Part shown: in pieces, positions 51,080-60,010 of the stretch
Layout of the letters: each line of letters begins with the position of its first letter
Position numbering within the stretch: position 1 is the first letter of the stretch
NCBI GenBank assembly: GCA_003248865.1
Contig: QFPK01000004.1
Location: 62,001-126,000 of the forward strand
DNA length: 64,000 nt
Source: Sphingomonas sp.
GTDB taxonomy: Bacteria; Pseudomonadota; Alphaproteobacteria; Sphingomonadales; Sphingomonadaceae
Direction of reading: 5' to 3'
Made by a program: the position numbers and the translations under genes
Notes under the pieces: model-generated
The model's input: the letters and a program-made list of their open reading frames with translations, nothing else
The model's database searches: none
Told to the model about the DNA's origin: nothing

Positions 51080-52497
51080 GTCGGCACCTCCCGGATGGCG
51101 GTTTCGGCGGCCGCCTTCACCCGCACAGGCGCGGTGCCGCCCAGGCTGGTGCGGCTGGAGACGCTGGCCTCCACGCTCAGCACGTCGAACACGCGCGCGT
51201 CGATGCGCGCGTCGACGGCGACCAGTTCATCGAGGGTGAGGCCATCGAGCATCACGCCCTTGTCCTCGGCCGCCTTCACGGCGCGGCCGGTGATGTGGTG
51301 GGCTTCGCGGAAGGGCACAGCCGCCTCGCGCACCAGCCAGTCGGCAAGGTCGGTCGCGGTGGAAAAACCGCTGGCGGCGGCGTCGCGCATGCGGGTGGGC
51401 ACGAAACGGATCGTCTCCATCATCCCGGCCATCGCGGCGAGGCTGAGTTCGAACAGGTCATGGGCCTGGAACACCGGTTCCTTGTCGTCCTGCATGTCCT
51501 TCGAATAGGCGAGCGGCAGACCCTTCATCGTCACCATCAGGCCCGTCATCAGGCCCAGGATGCGCCCGGAATGGCCGCGCACCAGTTCGGCGGCGTCCGG
51601 GTTCTTCTTCTGCGGCATGATGGAGGAGCCGGTCGACCATTGATCGGGCAGCTTCACCCAGCCGAAGGGCTGGCTGGCCCACAGGATGATCTCTTCGGCG
51701 AGGCGAGAGAGGTGCAGCGCGCATTGTGTGGCGCTGGTGAGATATTCGATGGCGAAATCCCTGTCCGACACGCTGTCCAGCGAATTGGCGGTCGGCCGGT
51801 CGAACGCCAACGCCTGCGCCGTGAAGGCGCGGTCGTTGGGGAAGCCGGTGCCCGCCAGCGCGGCAGCACCCAGCGGGCTTTCGTTCAGCCGGGCCCGCGC
51901 ATCGCGGAAGCGGCCGAAATCGCGCTTCAGCATTTCGACATAGGCCAGCAGATGGTGGCCCAGCGTGACGGGCTGCGCGACCTGAAGATGGGTGAAGCCG
52001 GGCATCACGGTGGCATGATGCTCCAGCGCGCGGGCGGCCAGCACGCCTGCCAGCGTGCGGATCGCGGCCAGATGGCCGTCGATGGCGTCGCGGGTCCACA
52101 GCTTGAAGTCGGTCGCAACCTGATCGTTGCGGCTGCGCGCGGTGTGCAGCCGCCCGGCATCCGGCCCCACGATCTCCTTCAGCCGGGTCTCCACCGTCAT
52201 GTGGATGTCTTCCAGCGCCAGGTCGACCGGCACGCCGCGGGCCTCATACTCGGCTTCCACCTGCTTCAGCCCGGCGGAAATCGCGTCTGCGGCCGTCTGT
52301 TCGATGATGCCCTGTTTGCCCAGCATCGCCGCGTGCGCCAGCGATCCGCGGATGTCCTGCCGCCACAAGCGCTTGTCGAAGGGGATGGAGGCATTTATCT
52401 CGGCCATGACGGCCGAGGGTCCGCCCTCGAACCGGCCCCCCCACAGCGCATTGGTGCCCCCGGTGCCAGCGCCAGAGTCGTTGCCGGAGGTTGCCAT
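51070..52497 (-). CDS. argH: Argininosuccinate lyase
   Basis: This 475-residue enzyme cleaves argininosuccinate to arginine and fumarate. It has NALWGGRFEGGPSAVMAEIN at the start, LEDIHMTVETRLKEIVG, RLHTARSRNDQVATDFKLWT, and the superfamily signature GSSIMPQKKNPDAAELVRGH. The only suitable ATG, at 52497, lies within a CATG whose other strand gives the start of the divergent TlpA-like gene, so the two start codons overlap. It is the first gene of the run argH-lptM-lysA-galU-cysG-like-citE. Confidence 0.95.
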   Translation of the reverse strand: MATSGNDSGAGTGGTNALWGGRFEGGPSAVMAEINASIPFDKRLWRQDIRGSLAHAAMLGKQGIIEQTAADAISAGLKQVEAEYEARGVPVDLALEDIHMTVETRLKEIVGPDAGRLHTARSRNDQVATDFKLWTRDAIDGHLAAIRTLAGVLAARALEHHATVMPGFTHLQVAQPVTLGHHLLAYVEMLKRDFGRFRDARARLNESPLGAAALAGTGFPNDRAFTAQALAFDRPTANSLDSVSDRDFAIEYLTSATQCALHLSRLAEEIILWASQPFGWVKLPDQWSTGSSIMPQKKNPDAAELVRGHSGRILGLMTGLMVTMKGLPLAYSKDMQDDKEPVFQAHDLFELSLAAMAGMMETIRFVPTRMRDAAASGFSTATDLADWLVREAAVPFREAHHITGRAVKAAEDKGVMLDGLTLDELVAVDARIDARVFDVLSVEASVSSRTSLGGTAPVRVKAAAETAIREVPTWN

Positions 52498-53062
52498 GAA
52501 GCCTGCTCTATCCCTTGTTGCGCTGTTGTTGCTGGCGGCTTGCCAGCCTTCGAGCCCTAAGGCGGAAGAGCCAACGCCGCAACCCGCCGCGACGCACCCC
52601 GACGTGCCGACCGGCAGCTTCGACGACAGCTTTGCGGGCACCCCCGCGCCCGACCTGCCGCTGGAAACCGGGCCGGACGGCAAGACGGAGACCATCGCCG
52701 ACATCCTGAAGGCCAACCCCGGCCAGCCTGTTCTGGTGAACCTGTGGGCCACCTGGTGCGCGCCCTGCCTGAAGGAACTGCCCACGCTGGACGCGCTGGC
52801 GAAGGAGACGAAGGGCAGGCTGCTGGTGGTGCCCGTGAGCCAGGATATGGAGGGCTGGCGCAAGGTGAGCGGCGTGTTCACGCCTGCTGCCTACCCCAAC
52901 CTCAGCACGCGCGTGGAATCGGGCATGCAGTTCGGCTTCCAGCTGAAGGCGCGGGGGTTGCCGCTGACCATCCTCTATGGTGCGGACGGCAAGGAAGTGT
53001 GGCGCTACGCCGGAGACCGGGACTGGACGACCGCCGATTCGCGGGCGCGGCTGGGGGTGTAG
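52496..53062 (+). CDS. TlpA-like thioredoxin lipoprotein
   Basis: This 188-residue periplasmic thiol-disulfide protein has the lipobox LLLLAAC at residues 10-16 and the active site NLWATWCAPCLKELPTLDAL, then VVPVSQDMEGWRKVSGVFT and the cis-proline in LKARGLPLTILYGADGKEVW. It should reduce disulfides, for example in cytochrome c assembly. GGAGG lies 6 bases before its ATG. Its start codon overlaps that of argH on the other strand by two bases, so its promoter must lie inside argH. Confidence 0.9.
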   Translation: MKPALSLVALLLLAACQPSSPKAEEPTPQPAATHPDVPTGSFDDSFAGTPAPDLPLETGPDGKTETIADILKANPGQPVLVNLWATWCAPCLKELPTLDALAKETKGRLLVVPVSQDMEGWRKVSGVFTPAAYPNLSTRVESGMQFGFQLKARGLPLTILYGADGKEVWRYAGDRDWTTADSRARLGV

Positions 53063-53082
53063 CCGGAGTCGGCCGCGCCGCC

Positions 53083-54279
53083 TCAGCCGCGTTTCTTGTC
53101 CGACAAGAGCGCGATCCCCCACATCAGCAGGCCGCCCAGCGCCAGCCCGGCGCCCACGAAGCCGCTGGATTCGAAGCCGTGGCCGGCCGCGACCGCCATC
53201 CCGGCAAGCCAGGGGCCCAGCGCGTTGGCGAAGTTGAAGGCGCTGTGGTGCAGCGAGGCGGCGAGCGTCTGCGCGTTGCCGGCGACATCCATCAGCCGCG
53301 CCTGCAGCGGCACCCCGAACGAGCCGGTCACGCCCAGCAGGAACACCACGGGCGTCAGCGTCCACAGGCTGTGGGCGGCGAACGGGAAGACCAGCAGCAT
53401 CGCGGCGGCGAGTGCGAGCATGATGCCGACGGTGGGCATCAGCGCCCGGTCCGCGCCCCAGCCCGCGACGAGGGTGCCGATGGTCATGCCCAGGCCGAAC
53501 ACCGCCAGCATCGGCGGGATGGCGGCGGGCGGCGCCATGGTGACGTCGAGGATGGTGGAGGCGAGATAGGTGTAGACAGCGAACAGGCCGCCGAAGCCGA
53601 TGGCGCCGATGGACAGCGTCAGCCAGACCTGCCCGTTGGCGAGCGCGCCCAGCTCCGTGAAGGGACTTTGCCCGACTTTGGCGGGTTGGCTGGGGGCGAG
53701 CCAGGCGATGAGCGCCGCAGTGGCAAGCGCGCAGGCGGTGACCAGGCCGAAGCCCCAGCGCCAGCCGAACTGCTGGCCGATGATATTGGCCAGCGGCACG
53801 CCGATGATGGTGGCGATGGTGAGGCCCAGCATCACCCGGGCCATGGCCTGCGCCCGCCGTTCGATCGGCACCAGGCTGGCGGCCATCAGCGCGGCCACCC
53901 CGAAGTAGGCGCCGTGCGGCACCCCCGCCAGAAAGCGCACCAGCAGCATCTGCCCGAAATTGGCGGCCATGGCGGAAAGCAGGTTGCCGACCGCGAACAT
54001 CAGCATCAGGCCGATCAGCAGGCGGCGGCGATCCATCCGCGCGCCCAGCACGGCCAGCAGCGGCGCGCCCACCACCACGCCAAGCGCATAGGCGCTGATG
54101 GCATGGCTCGCCTGCGCTTCGGACACGCCGAGGTCGGGCGCGAAGAAGGGCAGCAGGCTCATGGTGGCGAATTCGGTGGTGCCGATGGCGAATCCGCCCA
54201 GCGCCAGCGCCAGCAGCACCGGCGTCACGCGCGGCGCGGCCGCCTCTTCCGGCGGGGAAATCGGACGAAACTGGTTCAT
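53083..54279 (-). CDS. MFS transporter, AraJ/YdhP-like
   Basis: This 398-residue inner-membrane transporter has 12 predicted helices. It begins VTPVLLALALGGFAIGTTEF then ATMSLLPFF (the G-T-E-F motif of DHA1 arabinose/drug exporters), GARMDRRRLLIGLMLMFAVG in the loop between helices 2 and 3, and GMTIGTLVAGWGADRALMPT in the second half. It probably exports a sugar or drug; the substrate is unknown. It converges on the TlpA-like gene. The start at 54279 fits the family; an upstream frame is a shadow. Confidence 0.88.
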   Translation of the reverse strand: MNQFRPISPPEEAAAPRVTPVLLALALGGFAIGTTEFATMSLLPFFAPDLGVSEAQASHAISAYALGVVVGAPLLAVLGARMDRRRLLIGLMLMFAVGNLLSAMAANFGQMLLVRFLAGVPHGAYFGVAALMAASLVPIERRAQAMARVMLGLTIATIIGVPLANIIGQQFGWRWGFGLVTACALATAALIAWLAPSQPAKVGQSPFTELGALANGQVWLTLSIGAIGFGGLFAVYTYLASTILDVTMAPPAAIPPMLAVFGLGMTIGTLVAGWGADRALMPTVGIMLALAAAMLLVFPFAAHSLWTLTPVVFLLGVTGSFGVPLQARLMDVAGNAQTLAASLHHSAFNFANALGPWLAGMAVAAGHGFESSGFVGAGLALGGLLMWGIALLSDKKRG

Positions 54280-54405
54280 ATTTCGCCTATGGAGATTTGT
54301 GCGGTGCAGCACCAGCCGCTTCGGGCAGGCGGCAGCCATGTGAAATGAAGGGGCGCTGCCCGGCCAGTTGCCCGAGGGCGAGCCCCGAAAGTCAGGGCCC
54401 GAAGA

Positions 54406-54990
54406 TCAGGGGTAGAGCAGCCCGCTTTCCCATCCCCCGCCGGCCTTCACGAATCGGGTGCGCCAGTGCTGGCGCCCGGGGCGGTCTTCCCAGAACTCAA
54501 TGCTGTCCGGCACCAGCCGGTATCCGCCCCAGTTGTTCGGCCGGGGCACGTCCCCGGGGAAGCGGGCGGCCATTTCGTCCAGGCGCGCTTCGAAGCTTTC
54601 CCGCCGGTCCAGCGGCTCTGACTGAATGGAGGCCCAGGCCGACAGCTGGCTCTCGCGCGGGCGGGTGGCGAAGTAACTGTCGCTTTCCTCCAGCGTGGCG
54701 CGGCCGATGCTGCCGCGCACGCGCACCTGCTTGCGCAGGCTCTTCCAGTGGAAATCCAGCGCTGCATGCGGGCACTGCCGGATCTGGCGGCCTTTGGCGC
54801 TGTCATAGTTGGTGAAGATCAGGAAGCCGCCGGCGTCATAGCCCTTCATCAGCACGATTCGCACGTCGGGCAGGGGCAGTTCATCTCCCCTCAGTTCCAC
54901 GGTCGCCAACGCGCAGGCGTTGGCATCGTTCACTTCGGCGGCTTGCGCCTCCGCGAACCAGTCTCCAAAAAGCGCATATGGATCGGTCAT
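54406..54990 (-). CDS. pdxH: Pyridoxamine 5'-phosphate oxidase
   Basis: This 194-residue FMN enzyme makes pyridoxal 5'-phosphate. It has ACALATVELRGDELPLPDVR then IVLMKGYDAGGFLIFTNYDS, ALDFHWKSLRKQVRVRGSIG, and the C-terminal signature PRPNNWGGYRLVPDSIEFWE then DRPGRQHWRTRF. The length is on the short side but complete. It is divergent from the DnaJ-like gene across 121 bases. Confidence 0.95.
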   Translation of the reverse strand: MTDPYALFGDWFAEAQAAEVNDANACALATVELRGDELPLPDVRIVLMKGYDAGGFLIFTNYDSAKGRQIRQCPHAALDFHWKSLRKQVRVRGSIGRATLEESDSYFATRPRESQLSAWASIQSEPLDRRESFEARLDEMAARFPGDVPRPNNWGGYRLVPDSIEFWEDRPGRQHWRTRFVKAGGGWESGLLYP

Positions 54991-55111
54991 ATCCGTTCGC
55001 TAGGCCGCCGGGGCCGCTGCGGCAAGCTGTGGTCTTGCCGCAGGCCGGGCAGCCGCCTATATCGACTGTTGCTTTTATGCAACAGTTATTGCGTGAGGAT
55101 TCGAACGGCTG

Positions 55112-56038
55112 ATGGCAGACCTCTATTCCGAACTGGGTGTGGCGCGCACCGCCGATGCGGCGGCGATCAAGCGCGCCTATCGCAAGCTCGCGAAAGAGCT
55201 TCACCCCGACCGGAACAAGGACAATCCGAAGGCGGCCGAGCGCTTCAAGTCGGTCACCTCGGCGTACGACATCCTCTCCGACGCGGAGAAGAAGGGGAAG
55301 TACGACCGCGGCGAGATCGACGAGCAGGGCAATCCGAAGTTCAGCGGGTTCAGTGGCGCGGGTGCGGGGGCCGGCGGCTATCGCCCGGGTGCGCGGCCGG
55401 GCGCGGGTCGCGGGTCGCCGGATTTCGACTTCGATTTCGGCGGGGACCCGTCTGATCTGTTCTCGGAACTGTTCGGCCGGGCGTCGGGCGGGATGGGTGG
55501 CGGACGTTCCGGCGGCTTTTCCGGTGGCGGTTTCCGCAGCGCGCCACAGCGCGGGCCCGATCTGAATTATCGGCTGGCGGTGCCGTTCGCCGATGCGGCA
55601 CTGGCACGCACGGTGCGGCTGGCGCTGAAGAACGGCAAGACCATCGAGCTCGCCATCCCCAAGGGCGTGGAGGACGGCCAGCAGCTGCGGCTGCCCGGTC
55701 AGGGTGAGGCGGGGCCTGCCGGGCCGGGCGATGCCCATGTGACGCTGGCGATCCAGACTGATTCCCGCTTCACGCGTGACGGCTTCGACCTGCGAACCGA
55801 TGTGGCGGTGCCGCTGGAAACGGCGGTGCTGGGCGGCAAGGCGCGCGTCGTCACGCCGGAAGGGGAAGTCATGGCGACGATCGCGCCCACTACCTCCTCG
55901 GGCAAGCAACTGCGGCTGAAGGGCAAGGGCTGGACGAAGAAGGACGGCAGCCGGGGCGATCTGATCGCCCGCGTGCTGGTCGAGGTGCCCGACGATCCGG
56001 CTTTGGCCGAATTCCTGAAGGCCCGGGTTCAGGCCTGA
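55112..56038 (+). CDS. CbpA-like DnaJ-domain protein
   Basis: This 308-residue co-chaperone has an N-terminal J domain with the HPD motif: ADAAAIKRAYRKLAKELHPD then RNKDNPKAAERFK, and AYDILSDAEKKGKYD. A glycine-rich linker follows, then the DnaJ C-terminal substrate domain. There is no CxxCxGxG zinc-finger set, so it is of the type II/CbpA group rather than DnaJ. It stimulates a DnaK ATPase. A YihY-like gene starts 3 bases later. Confidence 0.88.
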   Translation: MADLYSELGVARTADAAAIKRAYRKLAKELHPDRNKDNPKAAERFKSVTSAYDILSDAEKKGKYDRGEIDEQGNPKFSGFSGAGAGAGGYRPGARPGAGRGSPDFDFDFGGDPSDLFSELFGRASGGMGGGRSGGFSGGGFRSAPQRGPDLNYRLAVPFADAALARTVRLALKNGKTIELAIPKGVEDGQQLRLPGQGEAGPAGPGDAHVTLAIQTDSRFTRDGFDLRTDVAVPLETAVLGGKARVVTPEGEVMATIAPTTSSGKQLRLKGKGWTKKDGSRGDLIARVLVEVPDDPALAEFLKARVQA

Positions 56039-56040
56039 CC

Positions 56041-56907
56041 ATGCCGGGCTGGTCCGACGTGGAGGGCTGGCTCGCCCAAGTGACGGCCAAGCGCCCGCGC
56101 ACCACCGGCATCGTGCGGCGCGTGATCGGCCGCACCCTGCGCGACGGTTACATCCATGCCGGCAATATCGCCTATCTCTCGCTTGTCACGCTGCTGCCGC
56201 TGATCATCCTGATCACGGCCGTCACGGTCGCCTTCGGGGAGACGGCCGCCGGCCGCTACGCCATCGAAGGGCTGCTGCGCGCACTTCCCTACGATATCGC
56301 CCGGCTGTTTGAGCCGGTGATCGAGGAAGTGCTGCAGGCCCGCACCGGCAATCTGCTGTGGATCGGCGGGCTCGTCGCGCTGTGGACGGTGACGACCTTC
56401 ATCGAGACGCTGCGCGACATCAGCTTCCGCGCCTTCGATGTGGAGCCGGACGGCGGCTTCCTGCACTATCGGCTGAAATCGCTGGCGGGCACGCTGGTGG
56501 CGGTGCTGCTGGTCGTGGTGACCTTCCTGTTGCAGGTGTCGCTTGTGGTGGCGATCCGGGCGGTGGAAAGCCTGGTCCCGCGCGGGATCGATCTGCCGGG
56601 CTGGATAGACTGGTCGCGCATTATCACCCCCATCGTGCTGTTTCTGGTGCTGTGGGCGCTGTTGAAGCTGCTGACGCCGGCCTCGGTGCGCTACAGCCCC
56701 ACGTGGCCCGGCGCGCTGATCACCACCATCGCATGGTCCATCGGATCGCTGCTTCTGGGGCCGACATTCTCCACCTTCAGCCATATGGGTCTCACCTATG
56801 GCGCGCTGTCGGGCGTGATGCTGGCGCTGCTGTTCTTCTATGCGGTGGGCTTCGCGCTGGTGGCCGGCGTGGAGGTGAACGCGGCGCTGGCCGACAGCTA
56901 TGATTGA
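56041..56907 (+). CDS. YihY/BrkB-family inner membrane protein
   Basis: This 288-residue membrane protein has about six transmembrane helices. The first is IAYLSLVTLLPLIILITAVT, and the signature WTVTTFIETLRDISFRAFDV sits between helices. It ends ALLFFYAVGFALVAGVEVNA. YihY was once called RNase BN, but that enzyme is a different protein, and the family's job is unclear. It shares a transcript with the DnaJ-like gene and stands 51 bases before fabI. Confidence 0.87.
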   Translation: MPGWSDVEGWLAQVTAKRPRTTGIVRRVIGRTLRDGYIHAGNIAYLSLVTLLPLIILITAVTVAFGETAAGRYAIEGLLRALPYDIARLFEPVIEEVLQARTGNLLWIGGLVALWTVTTFIETLRDISFRAFDVEPDGGFLHYRLKSLAGTLVAVLLVVVTFLLQVSLVVAIRAVESLVPRGIDLPGWIDWSRIITPIVLFLVLWALLKLLTPASVRYSPTWPGALITTIAWSIGSLLLGPTFSTFSHMGLTYGALSGVMLALLFFYAVGFALVAGVEVNAALADSYD

Positions 56908-56958
56908 ACCGCCCATTTCAGGCCGCTAATGGGGCGCTTCGGTATCACGGAGACCAAC

Positions 56959-57759
56959 ATGGGTTTGATGGCGGGCAAGCGCGGGCTGATCATGGGCGTG
57001 GCCAACGACAGGTCTCTGGCCTGGGGGATCGCGCAGGCGCTCAGCGCGCAGGGCGCGGAACTGGCCTTCAGCTATCAGGGCGAGGCGCTGGAGAAGCGGG
57101 TGCGTCCGCTGGCGGAATCGCTGGGCGCGGCGAAGTTGTTCGATTGCGACGTGGCGTCGGACGACTCCATCGATGCACTGTTCGCCGATCTGGCGAAGGA
57201 CTGGCCGACCATCGACTTCCTCGTCCACGCCATCGGCTTTTCCGACAAGAACGAGCTGCGCGGGAAATATGCCGAGACCAGCCGTGCGAACTTCCTGCTG
57301 TCGATGGACATCAGCGTCTACAGCTTCACGGCCATTGCCCGCCGCGCTGCGGCGCTGATGCCGGAAGGCGGCAGCATCCTGACGCTCAGCTACTATGGCG
57401 CTGAAAAGGTGGTGCCGCATTACAATGTGATGGGGGTCGCCAAGGCCGCGCTGGAGGCGAGCGTGCGCTACCTCGCGGTGGACTATGGCCGCGACAATAT
57501 CCGGGTAAACGCGATCTCCGCCGGCCCGGTGAAGACGCTCGCCGCCAGCGGCATCGGCGACTTCCGCTACATCCTGAAGTGGAACGAGCTGAACGCGCCC
57601 CTGAAGCGCAACACCACGCTGGAAGATGTGGGCGGCGCGGGCGTCTACCTGCTCAGCGGTCTGGGCTCAGGCACCACGGGCGAAGTGCTGTATGTCGACA
57701 GCGGCTACCATGTGGTGGGCATGAAGGCGGAAGACGCGCCGGACATCGCACTGGCGTAA
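56959..57759 (+). CDS. fabI: Enoyl-ACP reductase (NADH)
   Basis: This 266-residue enzyme performs the last reduction in each cycle of fatty acid synthesis. It begins MGLMAGKRGLIMGVANDRSL, with the open GVANDRS nucleotide loop of FabI, and has the active-site pair Tyr-x6-Lys in YNVMGVAKAALEASVRYLAV and the NAISAGPVKTLAASGI substrate loop. It is the target of triclosan-type inhibitors in related species. GGAG precedes ATG 56959. Confidence 0.95.
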   Translation: MGLMAGKRGLIMGVANDRSLAWGIAQALSAQGAELAFSYQGEALEKRVRPLAESLGAAKLFDCDVASDDSIDALFADLAKDWPTIDFLVHAIGFSDKNELRGKYAETSRANFLLSMDISVYSFTAIARRAAALMPEGGSILTLSYYGAEKVVPHYNVMGVAKAALEASVRYLAVDYGRDNIRVNAISAGPVKTLAASGIGDFRYILKWNELNAPLKRNTTLEDVGGAGVYLLSGLGSGTTGEVLYVDSGYHVVGMKAEDAPDIALA

Positions 57760-57761
57760 GA

Positions 57762-57897
57762 CTTTATCGGCCGAGATAGGGCTCGCAGGTGATCCCGTCG
57801 TGGTCGCCGTCCAGCCCTTCCCGATAGCCCGGCGTGTCGATGCGCATAGGTGCATAGCCGGCGCGGCGGGCCTCGTCGCAGGATCTGAAGTAAATAT
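57762..57897 (-). pseudogene. Remnant of an Excalibur calcium-binding domain protein
   Basis: Translating the minus strand from 57897 to 57762 gives YFRSCDEARRAGYAPMRIDT then PGYREGLDGDHDGITCEPYL, which is a complete Excalibur motif (F-x-x-C-x-E-A, D-x-D-x-D-G-x-x-C-E). A TAG stop lies two codons before it and no start codon is available, so the 5' part has been lost. It ends next to the fabI stop on the opposite strand. The motif is normally found at the C-terminus of secreted proteins or thermonucleases. Confidence 0.65.
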
Positions 57898-58291
57898 CCT
57901 ATTCGCGCCGTGACGTATTTGACCCGCGACGCAGTGTTTTTTCGGCGGATAAAATTTTTTCTGTCGAAGTCGCTTACACGACTTTGCCGTTCGACAGCTC
58001 GAACACATGGCCGGACTTGGCAAGGGTGGGGATAGTATTCATAAGTAGAATTATGAATGTGGCACGTCCTGATTTTTTCATCTGGATTCTAAGGTTTTTC
58101 TTGAAGTCGGCAGTTGTCTCAGCCGAAGCTGCCCCATCAATTGATCGGATCATGCGCCGCCAGTATCTGGTTAATCGATAACAATCCTCACATGCCCGGT
58201 AAGGCTGCTTGACTTGTAACAGGCCAGCGCCATGTTGGCCGCCCAATCAACCATCCGGCCAACAATACCGGACTCACAGGGGGTATTACAT
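57898..58291. other. AT-rich gene-free stretch
   Basis: About 390 bases with no gene I can support. The only coding-like piece is a short minus-strand frame of 22 codons ending at 57977 (MNTIPTLAKSGHVFELSNG), with unknown value. The region is richer in A and T than its neighbours and may be the decayed 5' part of the Excalibur gene. The last 30 bases hold the ribosome binding site of the next gene. Confidence 0.5.
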
Positions 58292-58843
58292 ATGTTTGTT
58301 CGTGCCGTGTGCCTTGGCGCGATGCTTGCGGCTGCCAGTGTCGCAGCCGCTCAGTCCGGCTATGTTGTCGAAGTCAACTCTGGCGCACAGGTGGCGACGC
58401 CCACGCCAACAGCAACGGCGGCTGCGCCGGTGGCCGCTGTCGCGAAATCTGGCGTTCTTCCTGCGTCCACGCCTGTGAAGTTGAACTCGCTGGCAGAGGT
58501 TTCTTCGAAGACGGTAGAAGTCGGCGACAAGGTTCGTTTCAGCGTGGCAGAAGACGTTTTGGAAGGTGGGGCCGTGGTAATTCCACGCGGCGCGCCAGCG
58601 ACAGGCGTCGTCAGCTGGAAGACTGGCCGCGCCATCGGCGGCAAATCTGGCAAGTTCGAAGTCACCTTCGAAGAGGTGAATGTGAACGGGCGGACGGTGA
58701 AGCTGATGGGCAAACATCGGCAGGAGGGCAAAGGGAACACCGTTGGTGCCCTGCTCGGTTCGATCTGGATTTCTGGTACATCGGCGGTGATGTTGCCCGG
58801 CCAGGCCGTCAGCGCGCTGACGGCCGAGCCTTTCAGCTTCTGA
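58292..58843 (+). CDS. Exported hypothetical protein
   Basis: This 183-residue protein has a signal peptide (RAVCLGAMLAAASVAAAQ) and a Thr/Ala/Pro-rich linker (TPTPTATAAAPVAAVAKSG), then a beta-rich domain with VKLNSLAEVSSKTVEVGDKV, AEDVLEGGAVVIPRGAPATG, VSWKTGRAIGGKSGKFEVTF and EEVNVNGRTVKLMGKH. The pattern (a barrel that makes a surface tolerable to V-x-x-G-D-x-V) is seen in other alphaproteobacterial exported proteins of unknown role. A GGGGG site is 9 bases before ATG 58292. Confidence 0.72.
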   Translation: MFVRAVCLGAMLAAASVAAAQSGYVVEVNSGAQVATPTPTATAAAPVAAVAKSGVLPASTPVKLNSLAEVSSKTVEVGDKVRFSVAEDVLEGGAVVIPRGAPATGVVSWKTGRAIGGKSGKFEVTFEEVNVNGRTVKLMGKHRQEGKGNTVGALLGSIWISGTSAVMLPGQAVSALTAEPFSF

Positions 58844-58907
58844 TGCACAAGGTGCCGGAGCAACCCGGCACCTTGCCATTCGGTCTACGATCCCGCATCC
58901 GGGCGCC

Positions 58908-59984
58908 ATGTCCATCAACAGCTTCGGCCATCTGTTCCGCTTCACGACCTGGGGGGAATCCCATGGCCCCGCGCTCGGTTGCGTGGTGGATGGCTGCCCG
59001 CCCGGGCTGGAGCTGTCCGAAGGGCTGATCCAGCCCTATCTCGACAAGCGCCGACCCGGTCAGTCGCGCTTCACCACGCAGCGGCAGGAGCCGGATGCGG
59101 TGGAAATCCTGTCGGGCGTCTATGAAGGGCGCACCACCGGCACGCCCATCAGCCTGATGATCCGCAATGTGGACCAGCGCTCGAAGGATTATTCCGAAGT
59201 CGCGGTGAAATACCGGCCCGGCCATGCCGATTACGCCTATGACGCCAAATATGGCTTCCGCGATCCGCGCGGCGGGGGGCGCTCCTCCGCACGGGAAACC
59301 GCGGCACGTGTGGCCGCCGGCGCCGTGGCGCGCGCGGTGCTGGGCCCGACCATCTCCATCAACGGCTATCTCGTGGAACTCGGCGGTGACGCCATAGATC
59401 GGGCCAGCTTCGATTGGGCCGAAATCGGCAACAATCCCTTTTTCTGCCCCGATGCCGCCGCCGCGGGGCGCTGGGAAGTCGCGCTGGATGCCGCCCGCAA
59501 ATCCGGCTCCTCGCTGGGCGCGGTGGTGGAAGTGGTGGCGGACGGCGTGCCCGCCGGATGGGGCGCGCCGCTCTACCACAAGCTCGACAGCCAGCTGGCC
59601 GCCGCGATGATGTCGATCAACGCCGTCAAAGGCGTGGAAATCGGGGACGGCTTTCACGCGGCCCGGCTGCGCGGCGAGGAGAACGCAGACGCCATGCGCC
59701 CCGGGCCGGACGGCAAGCCGCTGTTCCTGGCGAACCACGCCGGCGGCGTGGCCGGCGGCATCTCCACCGGCCAGCCAGTGGTGGTGCGCCTGGCACTGAA
59801 ACCCACCAGCTCCATCCTGACCCCGGTCGACACCATCACCCGCGACGGCGAAGCGGCCGAGATCATGACCAAAGGCCGCCACGACCCCTGCGTCGGCATC
59901 CGCGCCGCACCGGTCGCCGAGGCGATGATGGCGCTGGTGCTGGCCGACATGAAGCTGCAGCAACGGGCACAGACGGGGCGGTAG
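58908..59984 (+). CDS. aroC: Chorismate synthase
   Basis: This 358-residue FMN-dependent enzyme converts EPSP to chorismate, the last shared step for aromatic amino acids. It begins MSINSFGHLFRFTTWGESHG, and has GCPPGLELSEGLIQPYLDKR, FRDPRGGGRSSARETAARVA and HDPCVGIRAAPVAEAMMALV. The sequence is full length. It stands 64 bases after the exported hypothetical gene. R1 copy 5 follows 27 bases after the stop. Confidence 0.96.
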   Translation: MSINSFGHLFRFTTWGESHGPALGCVVDGCPPGLELSEGLIQPYLDKRRPGQSRFTTQRQEPDAVEILSGVYEGRTTGTPISLMIRNVDQRSKDYSEVAVKYRPGHADYAYDAKYGFRDPRGGGRSSARETAARVAAGAVARAVLGPTISINGYLVELGGDAIDRASFDWAEIGNNPFFCPDAAAAGRWEVALDAARKSGSSLGAVVEVVADGVPAGWGAPLYHKLDSQLAAAMMSINAVKGVEIGDGFHAARLRGEENADAMRPGPDGKPLFLANHAGGVAGGISTGQPVVVRLALKPTSSILTPVDTITRDGEAAEIMTKGRHDPCVGIRAAPVAEAMMALVLADMKLQQRAQTGR

Positions 59985-60010
59985 CGCGGTGCGGTGTAAG
60001 GAGGTTTGAT

